Shown here one piece after another: positions 28,389 to 37,648 of a DNA stretch of 52,809 nt. Source of the DNA: DATADD01 sp046262355 (GTDB taxonomy: Bacteria; Actinomycetota; CADDZG01; WHSQ01). Below the pieces are notes generated by a model. The model was not told the DNA's origin. It saw nothing but the letters and a program-made list of their open reading frames with translations, and did not search any database. How positions within the stretch are numbered: position 1 is the first letter of the stretch; each line of letters starts with the position of its first letter. The DNA lies in contig JBHEMX010000033.1 of NCBI GenBank assembly GCA_046262355.1, forward strand, positions 1 through 52,809. The letters are read 5' to 3'. The position numbers and the translations under genes were made by a program.

Positions 28389-29054
28389 ATGAGGATCTTG
28401 CGCAACCTCGGCAAGCTGCTGATCTCCGTAGGTGTCGGCATCTTGCTCTTCGTAGGTTGGACCCTGTGGGGGACCGGCCTGTACACGGCGCGTCAGCAGG
28501 ACAGGCTGGCGAGCGAGTTCGACGACCTGCCGGTGATGCCCATACGACCCGAGGACGAGCGGGGCCTCGGGGGTCCCCCCAAGGGCTTCTCGCCCAGGCC
28601 CGGGGATCCCGTGTTCCGGCTCCGGATGCCGTCCATCGACCTCGACCACATCGTGGTGGAAGGGGTTGGAGACGACGAGCTGCGGCTCGGTCCGGGTCAT
28701 TACCCGTCCTGTAGGGAGGGCTTCTCCCGTCCCCTGTGCACCGACCGCGACGCGGTGTGGCCGGGCGAGCAGGGCCGGGTGATCGTGTCCGGGCATCGCA
28801 CGACCTTCGGCGCGCCGTTCTGGGGCCTGGACAAGCTCGAGATCGGTGATCCCGTCCGCATGCAGACCCAGTGGGGCGACTTCACCTACCGCGTGTCGGG
28901 CAGGGAGATCGTGGCGCCCAACGCCCGCGATATCGCGAATCCCGATGCGACGGAGGGATTCGAGATCGTGTTCACGACCTGCAACCCCAAGTTCTCCGCG
29001 GCGCAGCGCCTCCTGGTGTTCGCCAGTATGGACGCGGCGGCGAGACAAACGTGA
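28389..29054 (+). CDS. Class E sortase
   Basis: 221 residues. An N-terminal membrane anchor (about 8-30) is followed by a long linker and a sortase catalytic domain. The catalytic His lies in VSGHRTTFGAPFW, the Cys in FTTCNPKFSAAQRL, and the Arg in the same segment. Class E enzymes of actinobacteria attach proteins, typically with LAXTG-like signals, to peptidoglycan. No such substrate is encoded in this window. The ATG at 28389 is preferred over the longer frame, which covers crgA in antisense. Its stop overlaps a tiny downstream ORF as GTGA. Confidence 0.9.
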   Translation: MRILRNLGKLLISVGVGILLFVGWTLWGTGLYTARQQDRLASEFDDLPVMPIRPEDERGLGGPPKGFSPRPGDPVFRLRMPSIDLDHIVVEGVGDDELRLGPGHYPSCREGFSRPLCTDRDAVWPGEQGRVIVSGHRTTFGAPFWGLDKLEIGDPVRMQTQWGDFTYRVSGREIVAPNARDIANPDATEGFEIVFTTCNPKFSAAQRLLVFASMDAAARQT

Positions 29055-29173
29055 GGCGCCGGCGAACGTGGCGCGCGCGCCTCGCCGAGTTGCTGTTGTG
29101 GGTCGCGATAGCCGTCGGGACCGCCGTGGCGCTGGTCGTGCTCACCGAGAAGCTGGCGCCACCGAATTTCTAG
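29051..29173 (+). CDS. 40-residue single-helix membrane peptide coupled to the sortase
   Basis: GTG overlaps the sortase TGA (GTGA). The product starts MRRRRTWRARLAELLLWVAI, a basic head followed by one hydrophobic helix to about residue 31, and ends EKLAPPNF. The overlap and the clear inside-positive single-helix pattern make it a credible gene. It could help the sortase fold or localise. No named family is recognised. Confidence 0.6.
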   Translation: MRRRRTWRARLAELLLWVAIAVGTAVALVVLTEKLAPPNF

Positions 29174-29210
29174 TGGCAGGCGGCGCCGACTGGGCCGCGG
29201 CGTGCGCGGC

Positions 29211-29696
29211 TCAGCCGCTCGACGGAAGCACCGTCGTCGCCTTGCCGTAGCGGAGCGCGAAGGCCTCGTAGCCGAGCTGCTCGTAGAAGGCGCGCCCGCC
29301 CTCGTTCGTGATCAACACGTCCACCCTGATGCCGCGTGCGCCCGCCAGGTGCGCGTAGTCCTCGGCGGCGCGCATGAGCTCCACGCCGCAGCCCTTGCCG
29401 CGCGCCCCCTCGGTCACGACGAGGGTGTCGATCTCGCACGAGACGCCCCAAGGCTTCTCGACCAGCCTGAGGTTCACGAACCCGGCGACGCTCTCATCGA
29501 GCTCGGCCACGTACACGATCGTCGCGGGAGACTCGAGCGCGCGGCGCGCCGTGTCTCGCCACGCGGAGTCGCCGACCTCGTAACGAGGGTTGTGCGGCTG
29601 CAGCTGCCGATGGTGGTGCTTGAGCTCGATGAAGAGGCGCGCCACCTCGTCGAGGTCGTCGATCGTGGCGTCTCGAACGAGCACCGAAGGTGACAT
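29211..29696 (-). CDS. GNAT family N-acetyltransferase
   Basis: 161 residues with the GNAT fold: VRDATIDDLDEVARLF at the N-terminus, the acetyl-CoA loop VVTEGARGKGCGVELM near residues 92-107, and the C-terminal NEGGRAFYEQLGYEAF. It transfers an acetyl group from acetyl-CoA to an unknown amine. A TAAGGT hexamer (29708-29703, minus strand) is exactly six bases before the ATG, which predicts a leaderless mRNA. Divergent from the amidotransferase gene. Confidence 0.9.
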   Translation of the reverse strand: MSPSVLVRDATIDDLDEVARLFIELKHHHRQLQPHNPRYEVGDSAWRDTARRALESPATIVYVAELDESVAGFVNLRLVEKPWGVSCEIDTLVVTEGARGKGCGVELMRAAEDYAHLAGARGIRVDVLITNEGGRAFYEQLGYEAFALRYGKATTVLPSSG

Positions 29697-29726
29697 GTCC
29701 CGACCTTATCGGCGCGCCGGAGCCCG

Positions 29727-29732
29727 TAAGCT
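29727..29732 (+). promoter_or_regulatory. -10 (TAAGCT) of the leaderless amidotransferase gene
   Basis: TAAGCT, six bases, GTG at 29739. The spacing puts the first transcribed base at or next to the start codon. Confidence 0.5.
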
Positions 29733-29738
29733 CGCCCG

Positions 29739-30323
29739 GTGAGGGCAGGCATGCGCGTCTTGCTGATCGACAACTACGACTCGTTCGTCTACAACCTCGC
29801 GCAGAGCTTCGGCTCTCTCGGGGCCGAGCCGATCGTGGTCCGCAACCACCACTCGCTCGAGGAGCTGGAAGCGAGCGAGCCGGACGCCGTGGTCGTGTCG
29901 CCGGGGCCCGGCACACCGGGCGACGCAGGTGTATCCGTCGCGGCGATAAAGGCGTTCGCGGGGCGGGTGCCGGTGCTCGGCGTGTGCTTGGGACATCAGT
30001 GCGTCGCGGCCGCGTTCGGGGCCGATGTGGCGCGCGCCCGGGTCGGCCCCGTGCACGGTAAGACGTCAGAGGTGACCCACGACGGCACCGGGGTCTTCGC
30101 CGGCCTCCCGTCGCCGTTCTCGGCGACCCGCTATCACTCGCTCGCGGTCGAGCATCCTTCGATCCCTGCGGAGCTCCGGGTGACCGCACGCAGCACCGAC
30201 GACACCATCATGGGCTTGCGCCATGCGGACCTCGCCGTGGAGGGTGTGCAGTTCCACCCGGAGTCCGTGCTCACGGCCGAGGGCGACAGACTGCTGGAGA
30301 ACTTCCTCGCGTCCGTCCCCTGA
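29739..30323 (+). CDS. pabA: Class I glutamine amidotransferase (TrpG/PabA type)
   Basis: 194 residues. Catalytic Cys in LGVCLGHQC, and His and Glu in VEGVQFHPES; also LLIDNYDSFVYNL and SPGPGTPGDAG. It supplies ammonia from glutamine to an anthranilate or aminodeoxychorismate synthase. The partner TrpE/PabB is not in the window. In M. tuberculosis the equivalent gene (trpG, Rv0013) occupies the same place, so the free-standing enzyme may serve both folate and tryptophan pathways. GTG at 29739 is preferred because of the -10 spacing; an ATG at 29751 is possible. Confidence 0.88.
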   Translation: MRAGMRVLLIDNYDSFVYNLAQSFGSLGAEPIVVRNHHSLEELEASEPDAVVVSPGPGTPGDAGVSVAAIKAFAGRVPVLGVCLGHQCVAAAFGADVARARVGPVHGKTSEVTHDGTGVFAGLPSPFSATRYHSLAVEHPSIPAELRVTARSTDDTIMGLRHADLAVEGVQFHPESVLTAEGDRLLENFLASVP

Positions 30324-30398
30324 CGGGGTCCAGTGGGTGGCAGGTTGCCGTATGCGGGATCTCGCACCCCCTCGGCCGGCTCGAGCGGCCCCTTGGCC

Positions 30399-32240
30399 TT
30401 ATTCGCCGCCCTGGACCTCGAGCACGACCTCGTCGCCCTCCCCGACCGACGTCCCTGCATCCGGGTCCGTGTCACACACCGTATCCGGAGGCTGGGCGCA
30501 GCCCTCCTCGCTTTCCTCCTGGCTCACGCTCAGCCCGAGCTCCGTGAGCTGGGCCTCGGCCTCGTCGGCATCCTGGCCCCCCACATCGGGGAGCTCGAAG
30601 TCCTCCGGCCCCTCCGATACCAGGATCGACACCACATCCTCGGGGGCCACCTCAGTGCCCGCAGCGGGCTCCTGCGCGACGACGACTCCCTCGTCGACGT
30701 CCGGGTTCGGCTCACGGTTGACGTCGACGCCCAGCCCCAGTCCCTGCAGGAGGCCGATGGCCTGTTCCTCGGGCAGCCCCTCGACCTGCGGGACCTCCAC
30801 AAGCTCTGGTCCCGTCGAGAGCGTGATGGCGACGGAGCTGCCCGCGTCCACCTCGTCGTCGGGGGGCGGCGACTGAGACAACACTCGGCCCTCCTCGACC
30901 TCGTCGCTGGCCTCCCGGTTCACCGAACCGAGTTCGAGCTTGTGGTCCTCGAGGTTTCGACTCGCCTCGCGCTGGGTCATGCCCGAGAGGTCGGGCACAG
31001 ATACCTGGCGCAGACCCTTCGAGATCGTGAGGACAACCGTGCTGCCCTCGTCCACGAGGTCGCGCGCCTCCGGGTCCTGTTGGATCACCTGGTCCACCGG
31101 CGCTCGATCGTTCCTGCGCTCGAACTCCACGCCGAACCCCTCTTGCTCGAGCGTGTCCTGGGCGACCTCGAGCTGGCGGCCCACGACGTCCGGAACGCGC
31201 ACCTGGGGGACGCTGTCGGTGAGGTTGCTGAAGAGAAGCCAGCCGAGCGCTCCGAGCAGCGCGAGAACGCCCAGGACGACCAGCAGGATCGGTCCGGAGC
31301 GCCGCCGGCGATGCGGCTCGTACGCCTCTCGCTGCATGACCTGCGTCGATCCAGCGCCGGGCGCCACGGTCGTGTCCCCAGCCAGCAGTGGGGTTGCGTG
31401 CACGCCCTGGCCGCCGAGGAAGCGGTCGAGGTCTTGTTTCATATCGAGCGCGCCGTCGTAGCGGTTGTCGGGGTTCTTGGCCATCGCCTTCATGACGATA
31501 GCGTCGAGCTCATCCGGGACGTCGGAGTTGACGCGCGACGGCGGCGACGGCTCCTCGCGCACGTGCTTGTAGGCGATGGACAGCGGCGTGTCACCCGTGA
31601 AGGGCGCTCGGGCCGTGAGCATCTCGTAGAGCACGCAGCCGAGCGAGTAGACGTCGGAGCGCGCGTCGACCGGATCGCCCTGGGCTTGCTCGGGCGAGAG
31701 GTAGGCCGCGGTGCCGATGACCATCCCGGTCTGGGTCATCGTCTGCTCGCCGTCGCGGGCCAGCGCGCGCGCGATGCCGAAGTCGGTCACCTTCGTTTGC
31801 CCCGTCGTCGCGATCAGGATGTTGCTCGGCTTGATGTCGCGATGCACGAGCCCCGCGCCGTGCGCCCTCTGCAGCGCCTGGGCGACGTCTGCCGCGATCT
31901 CGGCAGCGCGCTCGGGCATGAGAGCCCCGTCGGCACGGATGATGTCGTCGAGGGGACGTCCGTCGATGTACTCCATGACGATGAAGTAGGTGCCTTCGTC
32001 GGCGCCGTAGTCGTACAGCGAGACGATGTTGGGATGGTTGAGATTCGCCGCCGACTGTGCCTCGCGGCGGAAGCGTTCGACGAAGGCGCGGTCGCGCGAG
32101 AGACGTTCGCTCAAGACCTTGACGGCGACCTCCCTGCCCAGCAGCTCGTCGCGGGCGCGGTAGACCTCGGCCATCCCCCCCACGCCGGCGCGCTCGATGA
32201 CCTCGTAGCGACCGCCGTAGGTCGTGCTGGAGGTGCTCAA
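30399..32240 (-). CDS. pknB: Ser/Thr protein kinase PknB with four PASTA domains
   Basis: 613 residues. The kinase domain (about 11-275) has GVGGMAEVYRA, the VAIK-type Lys in EVAVKVL, the catalytic HRDIKPSN, DFGIA and SPEQA. A juxtamembrane linker and one transmembrane helix (near 335-357) follow, then four extracellular PASTA repeats to the end; the fourth holds two Cys within EEGCAQPPDTVCDTDP. PASTA domains sense muropeptides or lipid II and so couple wall status to phosphorylation of division and elongation proteins. Its TTG start overlaps the PknA stop (TTGA). It is the last gene of the fhaA-fhaB-pstP-rodA-pbpA-pknA-pknB operon. Confidence 0.96.
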   Translation of the reverse strand: MSTSSTTYGGRYEVIERAGVGGMAEVYRARDELLGREVAVKVLSERLSRDRAFVERFRREAQSAANLNHPNIVSLYDYGADEGTYFIVMEYIDGRPLDDIIRADGALMPERAAEIAADVAQALQRAHGAGLVHRDIKPSNILIATTGQTKVTDFGIARALARDGEQTMTQTGMVIGTAAYLSPEQAQGDPVDARSDVYSLGCVLYEMLTARAPFTGDTPLSIAYKHVREEPSPPSRVNSDVPDELDAIVMKAMAKNPDNRYDGALDMKQDLDRFLGGQGVHATPLLAGDTTVAPGAGSTQVMQREAYEPHRRRRSGPILLVVLGVLALLGALGWLLFSNLTDSVPQVRVPDVVGRQLEVAQDTLEQEGFGVEFERRNDRAPVDQVIQQDPEARDLVDEGSTVVLTISKGLRQVSVPDLSGMTQREASRNLEDHKLELGSVNREASDEVEEGRVLSQSPPPDDEVDAGSSVAITLSTGPELVEVPQVEGLPEEQAIGLLQGLGLGVDVNREPNPDVDEGVVVAQEPAAGTEVAPEDVVSILVSEGPEDFELPDVGGQDADEAEAQLTELGLSVSQEESEEGCAQPPDTVCDTDPDAGTSVGEGDEVVLEVQGGE

Positions 32241-33679
32241 TCCCTTTTCCCCTTGTCCTTGCCTTTGCCCTTGGGCTTGCCGTGGCCCGGTGGTCCGCCG
32301 TCTTCGTCCTGGCCGGGGGGCGTGTCGGGAGGCGCTTCCTCGTCTGGAGGCGGCCCCTCGCTGACCAACAGGGTAACGGTGTCTCCCACAGACAGCTCGG
32401 TGCCTTCCTCCGGATCGACCTGAACGACGATGTCCTTGTCCTCTTCCGACTCGACGACCTCAGTGGCGGATCGCAGCCCCGCCTCCCTTAAGACGCCCTC
32501 TGCGTCGCGAACGTTGCTGCCGACCAGCCCCGCCGGGACCGTCACGACCTCCGGCTCCTCGACCGGCGCGGGCGACTCGCTCGCCGGCTGCTGCGTCGGC
32601 GCGCCGCCGGCCTGCCCGCGCCGCGGCCGCCGCTCGTCGTCGCGACCCAAGAGCGTCATCGCCAGCAGTGCCGTCGCCGCGAGCAGCAGGATCGTGACCG
32701 CTATCCCGAGGGCGACGCCGAGGCCCCGTCGGCGCCGCCGCGTCGGAGCAGCCGCGAAGCGGTCGGTGCCCGGCGTCTCGCGCTCGATCGCGGTCGCGCG
32801 GACCCCGCCTCCGAGCACCGTAGTGGGCGGACCGGCGACGCCCATCACCGCGGTCGCGGGCGAAGCGCCCGACCCCGTCAGAGCCGCGCCCATCTCGGTG
32901 CCGTCGCCGAAGCGCTGCTCGGGCCGCTTGGCGGTCGCCCGCGCCACCACCGCATCGAGGTCTTCGGGCACGTTCTCCTGGGCACGGCTCGGCCGCGGCA
33001 CCTCCTCGGAGACATGGCGCATGGCGAGCGCTATCGGGGACTCCCCGGTGAACGGTAGGACTCCCGTGAGCATCTCGTAGAGCACGATGCCCATCGAATA
33101 GACGTCCGAAGGGGGGCCGACGTCCCGGTCCGACGCCTGTTCGGGAGAGATGTACTGAGCGGTTCCCAGCACCGAGCCCGCAGCCGTGAGCGTCACGTCG
33201 CCGGCCGCCTGCGCGATGCCAAAGTCCGTCACCTTCACGGCATCCTCGGCGGACACGATGATGTTCGCCGGCTTGACGTCTCTGTGCACGACCCCGGATG
33301 CGTGCGCATATCCGAGCGCCTCGCACACCTGGACGGCGATCCGGCGAGCCCTATCGGGCATAAGCGCGCCGTCTGCGCGCAGGAGCCGAGCGAGATCCAT
33401 GCCCTCGACGAGCTCCATGACTATGTAGCGGTGCCCGCCGTCCTCGCCGTAGTCGAAGACGTTGGCGATGTGGGGATGGATCAGCGTGGCAACCGAGCGT
33501 GCCTCGCGCCGGAAGCGCTCGACGAAGTCGGCATCCTCGGCCAGATCATCCCTCAGCAGCTTGACGGCGACGCGCCGGCCGAGCCTCTCGTCGGTGGCCG
33601 CATGAACGGTGCCCATGCCGCCGCGCGCGATCTGCTCCTCGAGCTTGTAGCGCCCCGAGAGCCGTGGGCCCTCTACCAT
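32237..33679 (-). CDS. pknA: Ser/Thr protein kinase, PknA position, with one PASTA domain
   Basis: 480 residues. Kinase domain 9-270 with ARGGMGTVHAATD, VAVKLLRDD, VHRDVKPANI, DFGIAQA and SPEQA; then a linker, one transmembrane helix (about 335-357), one PASTA domain (VTVPAGLVGSNVRDAEGVL to TVTLLVSEG) and a Pro/Gly/Lys tail. Mycobacterial PknA lacks PASTA, so this kinase may itself sense the wall. The ATG overlaps the end of pbpA by seven bases; a much longer open frame upstream is antisense-like shadow inside pbpA. Order and coupling identify it as PknA. Confidence 0.93.
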   Translation of the reverse strand: MVEGPRLSGRYKLEEQIARGGMGTVHAATDERLGRRVAVKLLRDDLAEDADFVERFRREARSVATLIHPHIANVFDYGEDGGHRYIVMELVEGMDLARLLRADGALMPDRARRIAVQVCEALGYAHASGVVHRDVKPANIIVSAEDAVKVTDFGIAQAAGDVTLTAAGSVLGTAQYISPEQASDRDVGPPSDVYSMGIVLYEMLTGVLPFTGESPIALAMRHVSEEVPRPSRAQENVPEDLDAVVARATAKRPEQRFGDGTEMGAALTGSGASPATAVMGVAGPPTTVLGGGVRATAIERETPGTDRFAAAPTRRRRRGLGVALGIAVTILLLAATALLAMTLLGRDDERRPRRGQAGGAPTQQPASESPAPVEEPEVVTVPAGLVGSNVRDAEGVLREAGLRSATEVVESEEDKDIVVQVDPEEGTELSVGDTVTLLVSEGPPPDEEAPPDTPPGQDEDGGPPGHGKPKGKGKDKGKRD

Positions 33680-35145
33680 TCGTTGCTGAGCTCGCGGTCC
33701 TTCTCGAGCACGGCCTTGGCGATCGGCGCCGCCACCACGCCGCCCGTCGCCTCGGCTCCGACCGTGCCGCCGTTCTCGACCACGACCGCCACCGCGAGCT
33801 GAGGATCGCTGGCGGGCGCGAAGCAGATGAACCACGCATGCGGCGCGGCTCCTTCTGCGCTCTGTGCGGTTCCCGTCTTGCCGGCCACGTCCACGCCCGA
33901 AATCTTCGCGTTCGGCGCGGTGCCGTCGTCGACGACCGCGACCATCATCTCGGTGAGATTGCGGGCGGTGTCCTCGGAGAGCGCGCGGCCCAGGCTCTCC
34001 GGCGAGAAGCTCTCCACGATGCCGCCCGACGAATCGATGATCTCGCTCACGAGACGAGGTCGCGGGACCTCCCCGCCGGTGGCCACCGTCGCAGCGACCA
34101 GAGCCATCTGCAGCGGCGTCGCAACGACGTCGCCCTGTCCGATGCCGGCGAACGCCCGCAGCGGCAGCGAATCGTCGGGGACGTCGGGGAACCGGCTCGG
34201 CTCGACCCTCACGTCGAACGGGATGTCTCCGTTGAAGCCGAAAGCCTCGGCGGTCGCCTTGACCTCGTTGTGGATGTCGAGCCCCAGCTTCGCGAAGGTC
34301 GTGTCGCACGAGATCCGCAGCGCGTCGAAGAGGGTGATCTGCGTGCCTGTAAGGCATGCCCGCTGGGTGAAGTTCGACAACGTGTTCGTAGTTTGGGGCA
34401 GGTCGAGGGTGACGGGATCATCGAACGTTGAGCTCGGCCGGTACTCGCCCGATTCGAGCGCCGCTGCGGCGGTGACTACCTTGAACGTGGATCCGGGTGG
34501 GTAGCCCCTCTGGGTTGCGCCGTTGACGAGCGGTGAATCAGGCGAGCGCGGCCGAAGCGTGCGGGCGTAGGCGCGTTCCTCCTTGGGGTTGTGTGATGCG
34601 AGCGGACCGGGATCGAATGACGGGTTGCTCCACATCGCCTTGACGTAACCGGTGCGCGGATCCAGCGCGATGACCGCTCCCCTTTGATCTCCAAGCGCAT
34701 CTCGTGCGGTCTTCTGGAGCTCCGAGTCGATCGTCGTGATGACGTCGTCACCCTGTTCGCCGGCCCCGAGGAACGAGTCTTCGATGTCCTGCATCGAGAT
34801 GACTCCTCCTTCTCCGAGCAGCTCGGAGTCGTACGAGCTCTCGACGGCTCGCGTCCCGAACACGATCGAGTAGTAGCCGGTCGTGTGGCCGTAGAGTTCT
34901 CCTTGCGGATACGTTCTGAGGTACTCGAGGTTGTCGTTCGTGTGGTGGCTGACGGCGATCTCTACCCCGTCTGCCGTGACGATCGCCCCCCGCTTGATCG
35001 AGTATTCCTGCAGCAACGAGCGGATGTTGGCGTTGTTGTTGGCGATACTCTCCGCGGCGAATATCTGGACGTAGTTGAGCTGTACGAACACGAGCAGGAA
35101 GGCGGCGAGGAGACCGATGCCGACGCGGCGGATCTGCGCCTGCAT
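33673..35145 (-). CDS. pbpA: Penicillin-binding protein PbpA (class B transpeptidase)
   Basis: 490 residues. An N-terminal membrane anchor (about 8-25) is followed by a dimerisation region and a transpeptidase domain with the active serine in GSTFKVVTAAAAL, SCD as SxN-type motif, and KTGTAQS. It cross-links peptidoglycan and pairs with the RodA polymerase encoded just upstream (start and stop share one base). It is a substrate or partner of PknB in mycobacteria. The length is normal for actinobacterial PbpA. Confidence 0.95.
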   Translation of the reverse strand: MQAQIRRVGIGLLAAFLLVFVQLNYVQIFAAESIANNNANIRSLLQEYSIKRGAIVTADGVEIAVSHHTNDNLEYLRTYPQGELYGHTTGYYSIVFGTRAVESSYDSELLGEGGVISMQDIEDSFLGAGEQGDDVITTIDSELQKTARDALGDQRGAVIALDPRTGYVKAMWSNPSFDPGPLASHNPKEERAYARTLRPRSPDSPLVNGATQRGYPPGSTFKVVTAAAALESGEYRPSSTFDDPVTLDLPQTTNTLSNFTQRACLTGTQITLFDALRISCDTTFAKLGLDIHNEVKATAEAFGFNGDIPFDVRVEPSRFPDVPDDSLPLRAFAGIGQGDVVATPLQMALVAATVATGGEVPRPRLVSEIIDSSGGIVESFSPESLGRALSEDTARNLTEMMVAVVDDGTAPNAKISGVDVAGKTGTAQSAEGAAPHAWFICFAPASDPQLAVAVVVENGGTVGAEATGGVVAAPIAKAVLEKDRELSNEW

Positions 35146-36470
35146 CAGCGCCGTCCCCCGATGAGGATCTCGGCGGTGTGAGCGGGGGTGGGCTCGTCGG
35201 CCGTCTGATGTGTCACCCGCGCAAGTAGCGCGATGAGTATGAAGTTGGACAGAAGGCTCGAGCCGCCGAAGGACATGAACGGCAGCGTGATGCCGGTGAG
35301 TGGGAGAAGGCGGGTCACGCCGGCGAGGATGATGATCGTCTGGATCCCGAGGATGGTCGTGAGCCCGGCGGCGAGCAGCTGTCCGAAATCGTTCCGAGCC
35401 AGCATAGCGGCGCGCAGGCCACGCGCGACAAGCAGGATGAAGGAGAGGAGAACCGCCGCAGTCCCGAGAAGCCCTAACTCCTCACCGATCACCGAGAAGA
35501 TGAAGTCGGTGCGCGCCGCGGGTATCAGGTCCGGACGACCCTGCCCGAGCCCGGTCCCGAACAGGCCACCTGTGGCGAGTGCGAACATCGACTGGGCAAG
35601 CTGGAATCCCTCGTCCCTTATCAGCTTGGGATCGAAGACGTCGAGCCACACGGTTACGCGCGCCTGCACGTGGGAGAAGATCTGATAGCCGACGTAAGCA
35701 CCGAGCGCAAAGAGCGTCGCGCCGAGCACAAGGTAGACGATGCGGGCGGTCGCGATGTAGATCATGGCGAGGAATATCGAGAAGAAGAGGAGGCTCGAGC
35801 CGAGATCCTTTTCGAAGAACATCACCGCAAGAGACAGCCCCCACATGACGATCAGCGGGCCGAAGTGTTTGATGTCCGGCACATGGAATCCGGCGATCCG
35901 GCGCGACGCGATCGCCAACAGTTCCTTGCGCTCGGCTAGGTAAGCAGCGAGAAAGATGACGAGGCAGACCTTGGCCAGTTCGCCGGGCTGGAAGCTGAAG
36001 CCCCCGAAACCGACCCAGAGCCGTGCTCCGTTGACGGTGAGGCCGAGGGGAGTGATCGGCAGGAGCAAGAGTCCCACGCCGACGAAGCCAAGGATGTACT
36101 TGTAGCGTGCCAGGACCCTGTAGTCCTTGACCAGGAACAAGGTGGCGATGAAGCACACCACACCCAAGACCGTCCACGTCACCTGAACGGGCCCGTACTG
36201 GTCCGGCGACAGCCTGTACACCGCTGCAACCCCGAGTGCGTTCAAGACCGCGGCCAGCGGCAGGATGAGCGGATCGGCTTGAGGAAGGAGCTTCCGCATG
36301 ACGATGTGTGCCGCGATGTAGACCACAGTCACGACTGCGACGTACGGCGCGACGACCGAGACCTTGTCCGAGTCGCGTGCGAGAGCCACGAGCGCAAGCG
36401 CTCCGCCGCCGAGCATGAGGGCGAGGATGAGCAGCGAAAGTTCGGTGTTGCGGCGAGCGACGACCTGCAT
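35145..36470 (-). CDS. rodA: RodA/FtsW family peptidoglycan glycosyltransferase
   Basis: 441 residues with about ten to twelve transmembrane helices. SEDS landmarks are present: GARLWVGFGGFSFQPGELAK, FFEKDLGSSLLFF and the C-terminal LPFMSFGGSSLLSNF. It polymerises lipid II into glycan strands together with PbpA. Two bases separate it from pstP upstream. RodA rather than FtsW is indicated by its pairing with pbpA and the kinase genes. Confidence 0.95.
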   Translation of the reverse strand: MQVVARRNTELSLLILALMLGGGALALVALARDSDKVSVVAPYVAVVTVVYIAAHIVMRKLLPQADPLILPLAAVLNALGVAAVYRLSPDQYGPVQVTWTVLGVVCFIATLFLVKDYRVLARYKYILGFVGVGLLLLPITPLGLTVNGARLWVGFGGFSFQPGELAKVCLVIFLAAYLAERKELLAIASRRIAGFHVPDIKHFGPLIVMWGLSLAVMFFEKDLGSSLLFFSIFLAMIYIATARIVYLVLGATLFALGAYVGYQIFSHVQARVTVWLDVFDPKLIRDEGFQLAQSMFALATGGLFGTGLGQGRPDLIPAARTDFIFSVIGEELGLLGTAAVLLSFILLVARGLRAAMLARNDFGQLLAAGLTTILGIQTIIILAGVTRLLPLTGITLPFMSFGGSSLLSNFILIALLARVTHQTADEPTPAHTAEILIGGRR

Positions 36471-36472
36471 CG

Positions 36473-37648
36473 TCAGGTCCCATCCCCCGTGTTTCCGTCG
36501 CGGGCGAAATCCTGAGCGAGATCGCTGAGGTTGCCCACGGTGGTTTGCGCCTCATCCAACGAATCCACCTTGATGCCGTCGCGCACGCCTGCCTGCTTGA
36601 ACTCCGGCAGGTCGGCGAGCAGCATGGGAGTAACCTCTTGCTTCTCCTTGAGCTGCACGCCGGCGATCTCCTCGGGGATGCCGCTGTAGATCGCGATGCG
36701 GTCGTCCTCGTCGACCCCGACGAACCAAGAGTTATCAAGTGCGTAACGCGCCGCCAGGAAGCCACCGGCAATGAGCGCGGCGATGACGAGCAAGACCATC
36801 AGCCATCGAGGCCACCTCCGTGACGACCGCACGACATGCACCGGAGCGGCGGCGGCCGGTCCTGGATCGGTGCCGACAGGTTCGGGCGGCGGAGGAGGAG
36901 AGGCTGCCTCGCTCGAGGCCGAACCGCCGGCTGCGCTCCCAGAGGAGAGGTCGACGATGAGGACCGTGACATTGTCTTCTCCGCCGGCCTCGTTCGCAAG
37001 ATCCACGAGCAGGTTGGCGGCGGCTTGCGGCTCCTGCTCCCGCTCGAGCGCCTCGGCGATGGAGTCCTCGTCGATCATCGACGTCAACCCATCCGAGCAG
37101 AGCAGCAGACGGTCTCCGTCGCGCAACTCGACCGACGTCAGGTCCACTCGTACGTCGGAGTCAACCCCGAGCGCGCGCGTGATGATGCTGCGCTGAGGAT
37201 GGTGCATCGCCTCCGCGGGGCTGAGCTTTCCCTCTTTGACCATGCGAGCGACGAGTGTGTGGTCCTCCGTCAATTGTTCCAAGGCCCCGGCGCGTAACCG
37301 ATAGGCGCGCGAGTCGCCGACGTGTGCGACGTGGGCTCGGTCGCCGTCCACGTACACCAGTGTGCATGTGGTTCCCATCCCGGTCAGAGACGCATCCGTA
37401 CGCGCCTTTTCCCAGATCGTGACGTTCGCATGGCGGATGAGCTGTGCCAGGGTCTCTGGATCGCTCCCTGAAGCGGAGCCCAGATGTTCTTTGATCGTGT
37501 CGACGGCGGTCGACGAGGCGACGTCTCCGGCGATATGCCCCCCCATCCCGTCCGCGACGACGAAGATGAGATCGTTCGTGAGGTACGAATCCTCGTTGCC
37601 CGAACGGATGCGTCCGACGTCGCTCTTGACCCCCACCGAGATGTTCAT
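36473..37648 (-). CDS. pstP: PP2C-type Ser/Thr phosphatase PstP
   Basis: 391 residues. PP2C domain 1-235 with metal-binding NEDSYL, VADGMGGHIAGD, HVGDSRAY, LCSDGLT and GGEDNVTV; then a Pro-rich linker, one transmembrane helix (about 280-300) and an extracytoplasmic tail of about 90 residues. It reverses phosphorylation by PknA and PknB. The ATG at 37648 overlaps the FhaB stop as ATGA; the upstream extension of the frame is a shadow of fhaB. Confidence 0.95.
   Translation of the reverse strand: MNISVGVKSDVGRIRSGNEDSYLTNDLIFVVADGMGGHIAGDVASSTAVDTIKEHLGSASGSDPETLAQLIRHANVTIWEKARTDASLTGMGTTCTLVYVDGDRAHVAHVGDSRAYRLRAGALEQLTEDHTLVARMVKEGKLSPAEAMHHPQRSIITRALGVDSDVRVDLTSVELRDGDRLLLCSDGLTSMIDEDSIAEALEREQEPQAAANLLVDLANEAGGEDNVTVLIVDLSSGSAAGGSASSEAASPPPPPEPVGTDPGPAAAAPVHVVRSSRRWPRWLMVLLVIAALIAGGFLAARYALDNSWFVGVDEDDRIAIYSGIPEEIAGVQLKEKQEVTPMLLADLPEFKQAGVRDGIKVDSLDEAQTTVGNLSDLAQDFARDGNTGDGT

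Noticed and set aside
30324..30398. Terminator between the convergent amidotransferase and pknB genes
   Set aside because: Only a four-base CCCC/GGGG repeat is present, too weak to call.
33680..34357. N-terminal extension of the PknA-like kinase
   Set aside because: The frame is open through pbpA but its sequence is Arg-rich and low in information; the kinase starts at the ATG overlapping the pbpA stop.
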